From Mycobacterium europaeum (GTDB lineage: Bacteria; Actinomycetota; Actinomycetes; Mycobacteriales; Mycobacteriaceae), in NCBI RefSeq assembly GCF_002102155.1, contig NZ_LQOU01000032.1, forward strand, positions 124,001 through 188,000: 64,000 nucleotides of DNA, read 5' to 3'. Below are positions 27,874 through 36,033 of this stretch, piece by piece; position 1 is the first letter of the stretch; each line of letters begins with the position of its first letter. The notes beneath the pieces were generated by a model that was not told the origin of the DNA, made no database searches, and saw nothing but the letters and a program-made list of their open reading frames with translations. The translations under genes were made by a program, and so were the position numbers.

Positions 27874-28058
27874 TACCCAGCGCTGCAACACACTTCGAGG
27901 CTTCCCGGGACACGCCGATGCCCTCGGTCAGAGCCGCCGAAGGGCACAAGGTCCCACCCGTGTCGGTGCGATCGGCCCTGTTGTCGTCGGGTCGCGCCGC
28001 CAAGAATGCAAGGGTGTGCCCCACCGGGCCAGGTCACAGATCAATCGGAGCGGTCCTC

Positions 28059-29387
28059 ATGAATAGATCCCGACCAGCATCAAGCACGGCCGCACCCCGG
28101 CCTGCCACGCAGATTCTGTTAACCAAACTGCTGGACCAGCCCTTGGTCGATCCTGACCGACACGCCGCCGGGGATGTGGCCGATGTGGTCGCGGAGCGTC
28201 GCAATGGCCGCGACTTGGTGATCACCGGATTGGTCGCCCGGATCGACGGTCGGCAAGTGTTCGTGCCGATGACGCGGCTGACGCTGCTTGAGGACGCCAT
28301 TGTCGTCGACACCAACGCCGGATTCGATGAGCCCTACCAACGGCGCCCTTCGGAGCTGCTGCTGGTCACCGATGTGCTCGGACGCCGCCTGCTCGATGCG
28401 CGGATCGGTAAGTTGGTGCGCGCCCGCGACATCGACCTGATGCTGTTGCACGGTCGCTGGACGGTCGCCTGGGTTGACGTGCAGTGGGGCGGCTGGTGGC
28501 ATCACCTGACTGGCCGACTCAATCACTACCGTGCGCACCGCAGGTGGGACGCACTCGAACCGCTCACCACCACCGAAGACGGCCCGACGGTAGGTCATTT
28601 CGGTGCCGGGATGGCCCGGCTGAAGGCCGCCGAAGTAGCCGATCTACTCGAAAACGCATCAACCGCAGAGACAAACGACATTCTCGGCGACTTGGCCAAC
28701 AATCCCGAACTGGAAGCCGAAGTGTTCGAAGAACTTGACGACGATCACATCACGAAGCTGTTGGAACTGCGCGACGATGCCGACATCGCCGCGTTGCTGA
28801 CACGCATGAGCGCCGACACCGCCGCTGACGCGATCGCCACGTTGTCCCGCGACCGACTGGTCCACGTACTGGATCTGCTGCAGGCCCACGATCGGGTCAA
28901 ATTATCGATGCTGCTGGGCTACAACCCCACTACTGCCGGGGGCCTGATGGGAGTCGACTTCCTCACCGCGCCAGGAAGTGCCGACGCCAAACATGTCCTG
29001 GCAAGCGTCTCCGACGCTACCGGGATGGAACCGCAGGCACTGAGCAACGTGTACCTGGTCGACGGACAGGGCCGGTTGACCGGCGCGGTTACCCTGCCAC
29101 AGCTGGTGCAGGCCACACCCGGCACCCCCGTCGACAAACTGGCCGACCATGACCCGATAAAGATCACCCCCGACGCCGACGCCGAGGACGCCGCCCTGCT
29201 GATGAGCGACCACAATCTCATCAGCTTGCCGGTCGTGGATCCGCAGGGCCGCATGATCGGGTTGATCACCGTCGATGACGTCCTGGAAACCACAATCCCC
29301 ATCGATTGGCGGCGCCGCGGCAGCGGATGGTCACCGCAGGTACTGGAAACCGATGACGCCGCAGCGAGACCGGACGAGAAGCCGTGA
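28059..29387 (+). CDS. Soluble MgtE-like Mg2+ sensor (PRC-barrel, MgtE-N and CBS domains; no membrane part)
   Basis: 442-aa protein in three parts: a PRC-barrel-like N-terminal region (about 15-170, ELLLVTDVLGRRLLDARIG), an MgtE N-domain helical superhelix (about 185-290, ANNPELEAEVFEELDDDH), and two CBS domains (about 300-420, ending GLITVDDVLETTIPID). In true MgtE channels these cytosolic domains bind Mg2+ and close the pore, but no transmembrane segment follows here. Start is ATG 28059 with GGAG 10 bases upstream. The stop is one base before the start of the NRAMP-type permease, so the two are coupled. A regulatory subunit for that permease is the natural inference. Confidence 0.85.
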   Translation: MNRSRPASSTAAPRPATQILLTKLLDQPLVDPDRHAAGDVADVVAERRNGRDLVITGLVARIDGRQVFVPMTRLTLLEDAIVVDTNAGFDEPYQRRPSELLLVTDVLGRRLLDARIGKLVRARDIDLMLLHGRWTVAWVDVQWGGWWHHLTGRLNHYRAHRRWDALEPLTTTEDGPTVGHFGAGMARLKAAEVADLLENASTAETNDILGDLANNPELEAEVFEELDDDHITKLLELRDDADIAALLTRMSADTAADAIATLSRDRLVHVLDLLQAHDRVKLSMLLGYNPTTAGGLMGVDFLTAPGSADAKHVLASVSDATGMEPQALSNVYLVDGQGRLTGAVTLPQLVQATPGTPVDKLADHDPIKITPDADAEDAALLMSDHNLISLPVVDPQGRMIGLITVDDVLETTIPIDWRRRGSGWSPQVLETDDAAARPDEKP

Positions 29388-29388
29388 C

Positions 29389-31104
29389 ATGGCGCATCCG
29401 CCAGCACGGTCGGCAAAGCAACCTGTACGCCCACCACGCCGACAGCACTCCCCGAAGTCAGTCTCCAAAACCACACAGGCTCAAGAGCCGATCCTGAACG
29501 GACAACCCGTCGATATCGACAGCACTGACATCGAAGGTGCGCTCGGGCGGGTCCGCGTTGCCCAATACAGCCAAGACGGCAGACACGGTCTTAAACGACG
29601 TCTGCTGACCTTTCTGGCGATTATGGGCCCCGGCCTGATCGTCATGATCGGTGACAACGACGCCGGCGGTGTGGCCACCTATGCGCAGGCCGGCCAGAAC
29701 TATGGCTACAGCCTGCTGTGGACGATGACGCTGCTGCTCCCAGTGTTGATCGTCATCCAGGAGATGGTGGTGCGCTTGGCTGCGGTGACCCAGATCGGCC
29801 ATGCCGTACTAGTCACCCAACGCTTCGGCCGCTTTTGGGGCTGGTTTTCTTCCGGCGATCTATTCGTGCTGAACTTCCTCACTCTGGTCACCGAATTCAT
29901 CGGGGTCGCTTTAGCGTTGGAGTATTTCCACATCAGCCGCACGGTCTCGGTGCCGATTTCCGCCGCGGCTTTGATCGCGATCACCGTGACCGGAAGCTTC
30001 CGCCGCTGGGAGCGTGCCATGTTCGCGTTCCTGGTCATCAACGTGCTGTTGGTACCGCTGCTGTGGTTGTCGCACCCGGACTATCGACAGGTCGCACGCG
30101 GCATCCTGGTGCCCGGTGTGCAGGGCGGGGTGTCTTCGGATGCGGTGTTGCTGATCATCGCCATCATCGGCACCACCGTGGCACCCTGGCAGCTGTTCTT
30201 CCAGCACGGCAATGTCATCGACAAGCGCATCACCCCGCGATTCCTGAACTACGAACGCGCCGACAACATCGTCGGGTCTATCATCACCCAGCTCGGTACC
30301 GTCGTGTTCATGGTCGCCGGGGCCGTCGCGGTGGCCGGCACACCGCTGGCAGGAAAATTCACCGACGCGCTCGGTGTCGCCTGCGCGCTCTCGGCGCACA
30401 GCCATTTCCTCGCAACGTGTTTCGCGGTCCTATTACTGGACGCCGGTATCGTCGGCGCGGCCGCGGTCACGCTGTCTTCCAGCTATGCCTTCGGTGACAT
30501 CTTCGGGGTGCACCACTCACTGCACCGCCGTTTCAGCGAAGCCAAGCCCTTCTACATCACCTACACGTTGCTGGTGATCCTCGCCGCGGCGCTGGTGCTG
30601 ATACCGCACGCCGCGCTCGGACTGATCACCATGGCGGTACAGGCGCTCGCCGGAGTCTTGCTTCCCGCGGCGTGCGCCTTCCTGCTGCTGCTGTGCAACG
30701 ACCGCCCGCTACTGGGGCCCTGGGTCAACCCGCGCTGGCTGAACATCCTGAGCAGCATCATCATTGGAGGCCTGCTGGTGCTGTCGTGCACGCTGATGAT
30801 CACCACGATCTTCCCCGCCACCGACACAACCGCCGTGCTGGCGGGGATCAGCTTCGCACTAATCATCGGGTCGGCAGTCGGGTTCACCACGCTGCGCCTC
30901 ACCAGCCGCTCATCGCCGGCGGGCGCGAAGCTCCCGCCCGTCGACCGATCCCAGCGGCCGGTGTGGCGCACCCCGCCGCTTGCCACCCTGCCGCCCTATC
31001 GCTGGTCACCGAGCCTCCGGCTCGCCATGGTCGTGCTTCGCGGCTATCTGATCGTGTGCGTGGCGCTACTGGTCATCAAGGTCGTGCAACTCAGCCACAC
31101 CTGA
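29389..31104 (+). CDS. NRAMP-family divalent cation transporter with atypical binding motifs
   Basis: 571-aa multi-spanning membrane protein of the NRAMP (MntH) superfamily, with about 70 extra N-terminal residues before the first helix. The helix-1 metal motif, normally DPGN, reads MIGDNDAGG. The helix-6 MPHN motif reads VAPWQLFFQHGN, so the metal-selective Met is Ala. Loss of that Met, which favours Mn/Fe, is a feature of NRAMP-related Mg2+ transporters as I recall. With the MgtE-type sensor gene ending one base upstream, Mg2+ transport is the leading idea, but it is inferred. Start ATG 29389. Base composition of this pair is somewhat less GC-rich than the backbone. Confidence 0.85.
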   Translation: MAHPPARSAKQPVRPPRRQHSPKSVSKTTQAQEPILNGQPVDIDSTDIEGALGRVRVAQYSQDGRHGLKRRLLTFLAIMGPGLIVMIGDNDAGGVATYAQAGQNYGYSLLWTMTLLLPVLIVIQEMVVRLAAVTQIGHAVLVTQRFGRFWGWFSSGDLFVLNFLTLVTEFIGVALALEYFHISRTVSVPISAAALIAITVTGSFRRWERAMFAFLVINVLLVPLLWLSHPDYRQVARGILVPGVQGGVSSDAVLLIIAIIGTTVAPWQLFFQHGNVIDKRITPRFLNYERADNIVGSIITQLGTVVFMVAGAVAVAGTPLAGKFTDALGVACALSAHSHFLATCFAVLLLDAGIVGAAAVTLSSSYAFGDIFGVHHSLHRRFSEAKPFYITYTLLVILAAALVLIPHAALGLITMAVQALAGVLLPAACAFLLLLCNDRPLLGPWVNPRWLNILSSIIIGGLLVLSCTLMITTIFPATDTTAVLAGISFALIIGSAVGFTTLRLTSRSSPAGAKLPPVDRSQRPVWRTPPLATLPPYRWSPSLRLAMVVLRGYLIVCVALLVIKVVQLSHT

Positions 31105-31238
31105 GCAGCCGAAAAGCTTGGCCGGCAAGAGGCCGTACGTCAGGTACCGCAACGGTCCGGAACGCGCATCCGCCGACCGGGGCCGCCCTCGCGTTTAGTC
31201 AGTTTGCCTCGCACACGCCCGGCGGAATACCGGCGAAA

Positions 31239-32102
31239 CTAAGGGCCCGGTCGTCGGCTGACGAAAACGCGCCGCTCGCCCGTCATCGGATCGTCGAACT
31301 CGATGCGCTGCGCCAATAGCCGTAGCGGCGTGCTGAAGTCGTCAGGCGGCACGTCAATGATGTTGGGATACAGGGGATCCCCGTCGATCGGCAGGCCGAG
31401 GGAGGCCATGTGCACGCGCAGCTGGTGGGTCCGCCCGGTGCGCGGGGTCAGCCGGTACAAACCGTCCGGGGAAACGAGCTCGACGAGGGTCTCCGCGTTG
31501 GCCGCGCCGGGTTCGCTGAAGGCTTGTAAAACCCCGCGCCGCTTGATGATCCGGCTGCGCACCACGCGCGGCAAGACCAGGGCGGGATCCACGGCCGCGC
31601 GCGCCAGATAGGTCTTGCGGACCAGGCCACGCGAGAACAGGGTCTGGTACGCGCCGCGCACCTCGCGGCGCGCCGTGAACAGCAGCACCCCGGCGGTCAG
31701 CCGGTCCAGCCGATGGGCCGGGCTCAGCTCCGGCAGACCCAGTTCCCGGCGCAGCCGCACCAGCGCCGTCTGGGCCACGTGCCGTCCGCGGGGCATGGTG
31801 GCCAGAAAGTGTGGCTTGTCGACCACCACGATGTCCGCGTCGCGATGCAGCACCGGGATGTCGAACGGCACCGGAACCTCATCGGGCAGCTCCCGGTACA
31901 GAAACACGTGTGATCCGGCGGGCAGCACCGTGGCTTCGTCGACCACCGCACCGGCCGCGTCGACCACCTCGCCGGCCAGCACCTTCGACCGCGCCGGCGC
32001 ACCGAACCGGTCGGTCAGCTCGGCCATCACCGGGCCCCCGCGCAGGCGCACGCGCGCCGGGCCGAGCCCGTCCCGCACCGGAAGGGGTGCGGGCCTCACC
32101 AC
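31239..32102 (-). CDS. RluA-family pseudouridine synthase
   Basis: 287-aa RNA pseudouridine synthase. The RluA catalytic motif is HRLDRLTAGVLLF, where the Asp is the nucleophile. Other family signatures are VVDKPHFLATMP and the late RTGRTHQLRVHMASLG. It modifies uridines in rRNA or tRNA; the exact site is unknown. It corresponds to Rv3300c and lies 4 bases after glpD2 in the apparent lpdA-glpD2-pseudouridine synthase transcription unit. The 134 bases between the NRAMP stop and this gene hold nothing recognised. Confidence 0.9.
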   Translation of the reverse strand: MVRPAPLPVRDGLGPARVRLRGGPVMAELTDRFGAPARSKVLAGEVVDAAGAVVDEATVLPAGSHVFLYRELPDEVPVPFDIPVLHRDADIVVVDKPHFLATMPRGRHVAQTALVRLRRELGLPELSPAHRLDRLTAGVLLFTARREVRGAYQTLFSRGLVRKTYLARAAVDPALVLPRVVRSRIIKRRGVLQAFSEPGAANAETLVELVSPDGLYRLTPRTGRTHQLRVHMASLGLPIDGDPLYPNIIDVPPDDFSTPLRLLAQRIEFDDPMTGERRVFVSRRPGP

Positions 32103-32106
32103 GCGC

Positions 32107-33864
32107 TCAATTCAAAGGCACCGGCTCGAGGATCTCCGCGCGGGCCTCCGGGGCGCTGGCGCGCAGCTCGTCGGCCGACACGTCGTCGGGCTGGGCCTGC
32201 GACAGGATCTCGGCCTCCACCCGCGCGGAGTAGTTCGACACCTCGCGCTCCACGTCCGCCACGCTCCAGCCGAGCACCGGGGCGACCACGTCGGCCACCT
32301 CGCGCGCGCAGTCGACGCCGCGGTGCGAGTATTCGATGGAGATGCGCATCCGGCGGGCCAGGATGTCCTCGAGATGCAGTGCGCCCTCGGCGGTGACGGC
32401 GTAGAGCGCCTCCACCTTGAGGTAGCCGGGCGCCTCCTTGATCGGGCTGAGCAGGTCGGCGTTTCCGGCCGCCAGCGCCAGCACATCGCCGATCATCGAG
32501 CCGTAGCGGTCCAGCAGGTGGCGCACCCGGTACGGGTGCAAACCCTGCAGCGCCGCAACGTGTTCGGCCTGATTGACCAGCGCGAAGTAGCCGTCGGCGC
32601 CCAGCAGGCTGACCTTCTCGGTGATCGAGGGCGCCACCCGGGCCGGCACGAACTGCGCCGCGGCGTCGATCGCGTCGGCGGCCATCACACGGTAGGTGGT
32701 GTACTTGCCGCCGGCGATGGCCACCAGGCCCGGCGCGGGCACGGCCACGGCGTGCTCGCGGGACAGCTTGGAGGTCTCCTCGCTCTCCCCGGCCAGCAGC
32801 GGGCGCAGCCCGGCGTACACGCCGTCGATGTCGGCATGGGTCAGCGGGATGGCCAGCACCGTGTTAACGGTCCGCAGGATGTAGTCGATGTCCGCCTTGG
32901 TGGCCGCGGGGTGGGCCAGGTCCAGGTTCCAGTCGGTGTCGGTGGTGCCGATGATCCAGTGGCTGCCCCAGGGGATGACGAACATCACCGATTTCTCGGT
33001 GCGCAGGATGATGGCGACGTCGCTGACGATGCGGTCGCGCGGCACCACCACGTGCACGCCCTTGGACGCGCGCACCTGAAATCGCCCGCGCTGCTTGGAC
33101 AATGCCTGAATCTCGTCGGTCCAGACCCCGGTCGCATTGACGACGACGTGGCCGCGGACTTCGGTGACGGCGCCGTTCTCGGAGTCGCGGACCCGCACGC
33201 CGGTCACCCGGTCGCCCTCGCGCAGCATCGCGACCACCTGGGTGGAGGTCCGCACCACCGCGCCGTAGTGGGCGGCGGTGCGGGCGACGGTCATGGTGTG
33301 CCGGGCGTCGTCGACGACGGTGTCGTAGTAGCGGATTCCGCCGATCAAGGCGCTGCGCTTGAGTCCCGGGCTCAGCCGCAACGCACCGGCACGGGTCAAA
33401 TGCTTTTGTGCCGGAACGGATTTCGCGCCGCCCATCCGGTCGTAGAGGAAGATGCCCGCGGCGATGTAAGGCCGCTCCCACACGCGGTTGGTCAGCGGGA
33501 ACAAGAATGGCATCGGCTTGACCAGGTGCGGCGCCAGCGTGGTCAGCGACAGCTCCCGCTCGTAGAGCGCCTCGCGCACCAGCCCGAATTCCAGCTGCTC
33601 GAGGTAGCGCAGCCCGCCGTGGAACATCTTCGACGAGCGGCTCGAGGTGCCCGACGCGAAATCGCGCGCCTCGACCAGCGCCACCTTGAGCCCGCGGGTG
33701 GCGGCGTCCAGCGCGCAGCCGGAGCCCACCACGCCGCCGCCGATGACGACGACGTCGAACTGCTCGGCGCCGAGCCGCTCCCAGGCCAACGCGCGCTGCT
33801 GAGGTCCCAGCGTGGAAGCCGCCCAGGTCTGTGCGCTTTCGGGCGCCTGTATGGGGTTGCTCAC
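32107..33864 (-). CDS. glpD2: Glycerol-3-phosphate dehydrogenase GlpD2
   Basis: 585-aa FAD-dependent aerobic glycerol-3-phosphate dehydrogenase, oxidising glycerol-3-phosphate to dihydroxyacetone phosphate at the membrane and passing electrons to quinone. It has the N-terminal dinucleotide motif VVIGGGVVGSG, the GTSSRSSKMFHGGLRYLE block typical of GlpD, and the C-terminal helical DAO domain. It corresponds to Rv3302c. It lies 66 bases downstream of lpdA on the same strand, which links two flavoprotein, quinone-related functions. Confidence 0.94.
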   Translation of the reverse strand: MSNPIQAPESAQTWAASTLGPQQRALAWERLGAEQFDVVVIGGGVVGSGCALDAATRGLKVALVEARDFASGTSSRSSKMFHGGLRYLEQLEFGLVREALYERELSLTTLAPHLVKPMPFLFPLTNRVWERPYIAAGIFLYDRMGGAKSVPAQKHLTRAGALRLSPGLKRSALIGGIRYYDTVVDDARHTMTVARTAAHYGAVVRTSTQVVAMLREGDRVTGVRVRDSENGAVTEVRGHVVVNATGVWTDEIQALSKQRGRFQVRASKGVHVVVPRDRIVSDVAIILRTEKSVMFVIPWGSHWIIGTTDTDWNLDLAHPAATKADIDYILRTVNTVLAIPLTHADIDGVYAGLRPLLAGESEETSKLSREHAVAVPAPGLVAIAGGKYTTYRVMAADAIDAAAQFVPARVAPSITEKVSLLGADGYFALVNQAEHVAALQGLHPYRVRHLLDRYGSMIGDVLALAAGNADLLSPIKEAPGYLKVEALYAVTAEGALHLEDILARRMRISIEYSHRGVDCAREVADVVAPVLGWSVADVEREVSNYSARVEAEILSQAQPDDVSADELRASAPEARAEILEPVPLN

Positions 33865-33930
33865 GGCAGAGGACTCCTCACCGGGAAACTCCTGTCGGTT
33901 ACTCGCCAGTAGGACGGTGTCGAACCAAGG

Positions 33931-35346
33931 CTAGTCCAGATCGTCGTGTGCCATCAGCCGACGAGCGGCCTCGGTGATCGACCCGGACAACGACGGGTAA
34001 ACGGCGAGCGTCTGCGCCAGCTCGTTGACGGTGATGCGGTTCTGGACGGCCACGGCGATCGGCAGGATCAGTTCGGAGGCGATCGGGGCCACCACCACGC
34101 CGCCGATCACCACGCCGGTGGATTTGCGGCAGAACATCTTCACGAAGCCCTGCTGCAGCCCCGACATCTTGGCCCGCGCGTTGGTGCGCAACGGGAGCAT
34201 GATCGTGCGGGCCGACACCGAACCGTCGTCGATCATCGTTTGCGGCACGCCGACGGCCGCGATCTCGGGCCTGGTGAACACCGTCGCCGCCACCGTGCGC
34301 AGCCGGATCGGGCTGACGCCCTCGCCCAGCGCGTGATACATCGCGATCCGGCCCTGCATGGCGGCGACCGACGCCAGCGGCAGCAGGCCGGTGCAGTCGC
34401 CGGCGGCGTAGATGCCGGCCACCGAGGTCCGCGACACCCGGTCCACGGTCAGGTAGCCGCCGCGGCCCAGCTCGATGCCGACCCGGTCCAGGCCCAGGCC
34501 GTCGGTGTTGGGGACCGACCCGATGGTCATCAGGGCGTGGCTGCCCTCGACGGTGCGCCCGTCGGCCAGGGTGACCAGCACGCCGTCGGCGGTGCGGGTG
34601 ACCGACTGGGCGCGGGCGTTCTTGACCAACTGGACGCCGCGCTCGGAGAAGGCCTCCTCCAGGACCAGGGCGGCGTCGGCGTCCTCGTAGGGCAGCACCC
34701 GGTCCCGGCTGGCGACCACCGTCACCGGGACGCCCAACTCGGTGTAGGCGTGCACGAACTCGGCGCCGGTGACGCCGGACCCGACGACCACGAGGTGCTC
34801 GGGCAGCGCCTCGAGGTTGTAGAGCTGCCGCCAGGTCAGGATCCGCTCGCCGTCCGGCTGGGCCGACGGCAGGATCCGGGGGCTGGCGCCGGTCGCGATC
34901 AGCACGACGTCGGCCTCGAACTCGCTGGTCGTCCCGTCTGCGGCGGTGGCCTTGACGCGGTGGCAGGCCAGCCCGGGCGTGGGGTCGATCAGCTCGCCGT
35001 GCCCGGCGACCACGTGCACGCCCATGGTGAGCAGCTGATCGGTGATATCGGCCGACTGCTCGGTGGCCAGTTGCTTCACCCGGGCGTGGATCTGCGGCAG
35101 GGAGATCTTCGCGTCGTCGATGTCGATCTCCAACCCCAGCCGCGGCGCCCGGCGCAGCTCGGTGCGCAGCCAGGTGGAGGCGATGAAGGTCTTGGACGGC
35201 ACGCAGTCGTCGAGCACGGCCGCGCCGCCGATGCCGTCGGAGTCAATGACGGTGACATGAGTGCTGTCGGGGTGGGAGGTGGCGGCCACCAGGGCGGCTT
35301 CATAACCGGCCGGGCCTCCACCGAGGATCACGATGCGGGTCGCCAC
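33931..35346 (-). CDS. lpdA: NAD(P)H quinone reductase LpdA (dihydrolipoamide-dehydrogenase-like)
   Basis: 471-aa FAD/NAD(P) disulfide-oxidoreductase-fold protein with VILGGGPAGYEAALVA, the NAD motif VVGSGVTGAEF and the FAD motif GIYAAGDCTG. The redox-pair position reads VLDDCVPSK with a single Cys, so it cannot act as a lipoamide dehydrogenase; the M. tuberculosis enzyme is an NADPH quinone reductase. The protein ends MAHDDLD, about 20 residues earlier than M. tuberculosis LpdA as I remember it. Start GTG 35346. A -10 motif TAGGTT six bases upstream suggests a leaderless transcript, and a tandem repeat array begins near the -35 position. Confidence 0.92.
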   Translation of the reverse strand: MATRIVILGGGPAGYEAALVAATSHPDSTHVTVIDSDGIGGAAVLDDCVPSKTFIASTWLRTELRRAPRLGLEIDIDDAKISLPQIHARVKQLATEQSADITDQLLTMGVHVVAGHGELIDPTPGLACHRVKATAADGTTSEFEADVVLIATGASPRILPSAQPDGERILTWRQLYNLEALPEHLVVVGSGVTGAEFVHAYTELGVPVTVVASRDRVLPYEDADAALVLEEAFSERGVQLVKNARAQSVTRTADGVLVTLADGRTVEGSHALMTIGSVPNTDGLGLDRVGIELGRGGYLTVDRVSRTSVAGIYAAGDCTGLLPLASVAAMQGRIAMYHALGEGVSPIRLRTVAATVFTRPEIAAVGVPQTMIDDGSVSARTIMLPLRTNARAKMSGLQQGFVKMFCRKSTGVVIGGVVVAPIASELILPIAVAVQNRITVNELAQTLAVYPSLSGSITEAARRLMAHDDLD

Positions 35347-35352
35347 AGCCCC

Positions 35353-35358
35353 AACCTA
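35353..35358 (-). promoter_or_regulatory. Predicted -10 element of lpdA (leaderless)
   Basis: On the minus strand TAGGTT matches the mycobacterial -10 consensus TANNNT and is followed by exactly six bases and the GTG start, the spacing of leaderless mycobacterial genes. The -35 position (about 35376-35381) falls on the edge of the tandem repeat array. Confidence 0.45.
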
Positions 35359-35379
35359 GTGGGGCGACCCGCCACCCCG

Positions 35380-35512
35380 CAGCGCGGTGACGATGCACGC
35401 CGCGGCGCGGCGTGAGGAGGAGCCGCGCCATCGGACAGCGCGGTGACGATGCACGCCGCGGCGCGGCGTGAGGAGGAGCCGCGCCATCGGACACCGCGGT
35501 GACGATGCACGC
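35380..35512. repeat. 56-bp tandem repeat (MIRU/VNTR-like), two full copies plus a partial third
   Basis: Two identical 56-bp units start at 35380 and 35436. A third copy starting at 35492 matches for about 21 bases with one mismatch, then diverges. Each unit contains CGGTGACGATGCACGCCGCG and GTGAGGAGGAGCCGCGCC, resembling mycobacterial interspersed repeat units. The array fills the divergent intergenic region between lpdA and the Rv3304 orthologue. M. tuberculosis has a known VNTR at the same place (locus 3690, unit about 58 bp, from memory). Confidence 0.92.
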
Positions 35513-35541
35513 GGGAGGAGACCGCCCGGGCATGCGACGTC

Positions 35542-35547
35542 TAAGCT
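35542..35547 (+). promoter_or_regulatory. Predicted -10 element of the Rv3304 orthologue (leaderless)
   Basis: TAAGCT matches TANNNT and is separated by six bases from the GTG start at 35554, consistent with a leaderless transcript. The -35 region would lie just past the last partial repeat copy. Confidence 0.45.
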
Positions 35548-35553
35548 TTCCCC

Positions 35554-36033
35554 GTGCCGCTCTACGCCGCCTACGGGTCGAACATGGATCCTGAGCAGAT
35601 GCTCAAGCGCGCACCCCATTCGCCGATGGCCGGGACGGGCTGGCTGCATGGCTGGCGCTTGACGTTCGGGGGCGAGGACATCGGCTGGGAGGGCGCGCTG
35701 GCCACCGTGGTCGAAGACCCGGATTCCAAGGTGTTCGTCGTGCTCTACGACATGACCCCGGCGGACGAGAAGAACCTCGATCGGTGGGAGGGCTCGGAGT
35801 TCGGCGTGCACAAGAAGATCCGGTGCCGGGTGGAGCGCATCTCGTCGGACACCAGCACCGACCCGGTGCTGGCCTGGCTGTACGTGCTCGACGCCTGGGA
35901 GGGCGGCCTGCCGTCGGCGCGGTATCTGGGCGTGATGGCCGACGCGGCCGAAATCGCCGGCGCCCCAGCCGATTACGTGCACAACCTGCGGACCCGCCCG
36001 GCCCACAACGTCGGCCCCGGGACCGGCCCCTAG
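35554..36033 (+). CDS. Gamma-glutamylcyclotransferase-like protein (Rv3304 orthologue)
   Basis: 159-aa protein with the N-terminal AYGSNMDPEQM motif of the gamma-glutamylcyclotransferase fold, in which the YGSN loop binds the substrate. The usual catalytic Glu could be in LDRWEGSEFG. It is highly conserved in mycobacteria, but its substrate is not established. The GTG start is supported by the -10 element six bases upstream. Its TAG stop shares the CTAG palindrome at 36030-36033 with the convergent amiA1 stop. Confidence 0.85.
   Translation: MPLYAAYGSNMDPEQMLKRAPHSPMAGTGWLHGWRLTFGGEDIGWEGALATVVEDPDSKVFVVLYDMTPADEKNLDRWEGSEFGVHKKIRCRVERISSDTSTDPVLAWLYVLDAWEGGLPSARYLGVMADAAEIAGAPADYVHNLRTRPAHNVGPGTGP

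Noticed and set aside
27874..28058. Mg2+ riboswitch (M-box) upstream of the MgtE-like gene
   Set aside because: No conserved M-box core elements or convincing nested helices were seen; part of the upstream DNA is the ATPase stub.
35380..35512. CRISPR array
   Set aside because: Units are directly adjacent at 56 bp with no spacers and only two full copies; no cas genes nearby.
35356..35560. Minus-strand peptide repeats (RLLLTPRRGVHRHR) across the 56-bp units
   Set aside because: They are translations of the tandem repeat in a frame that runs through unrelated shadow sequence; repeat DNA, not a protein.
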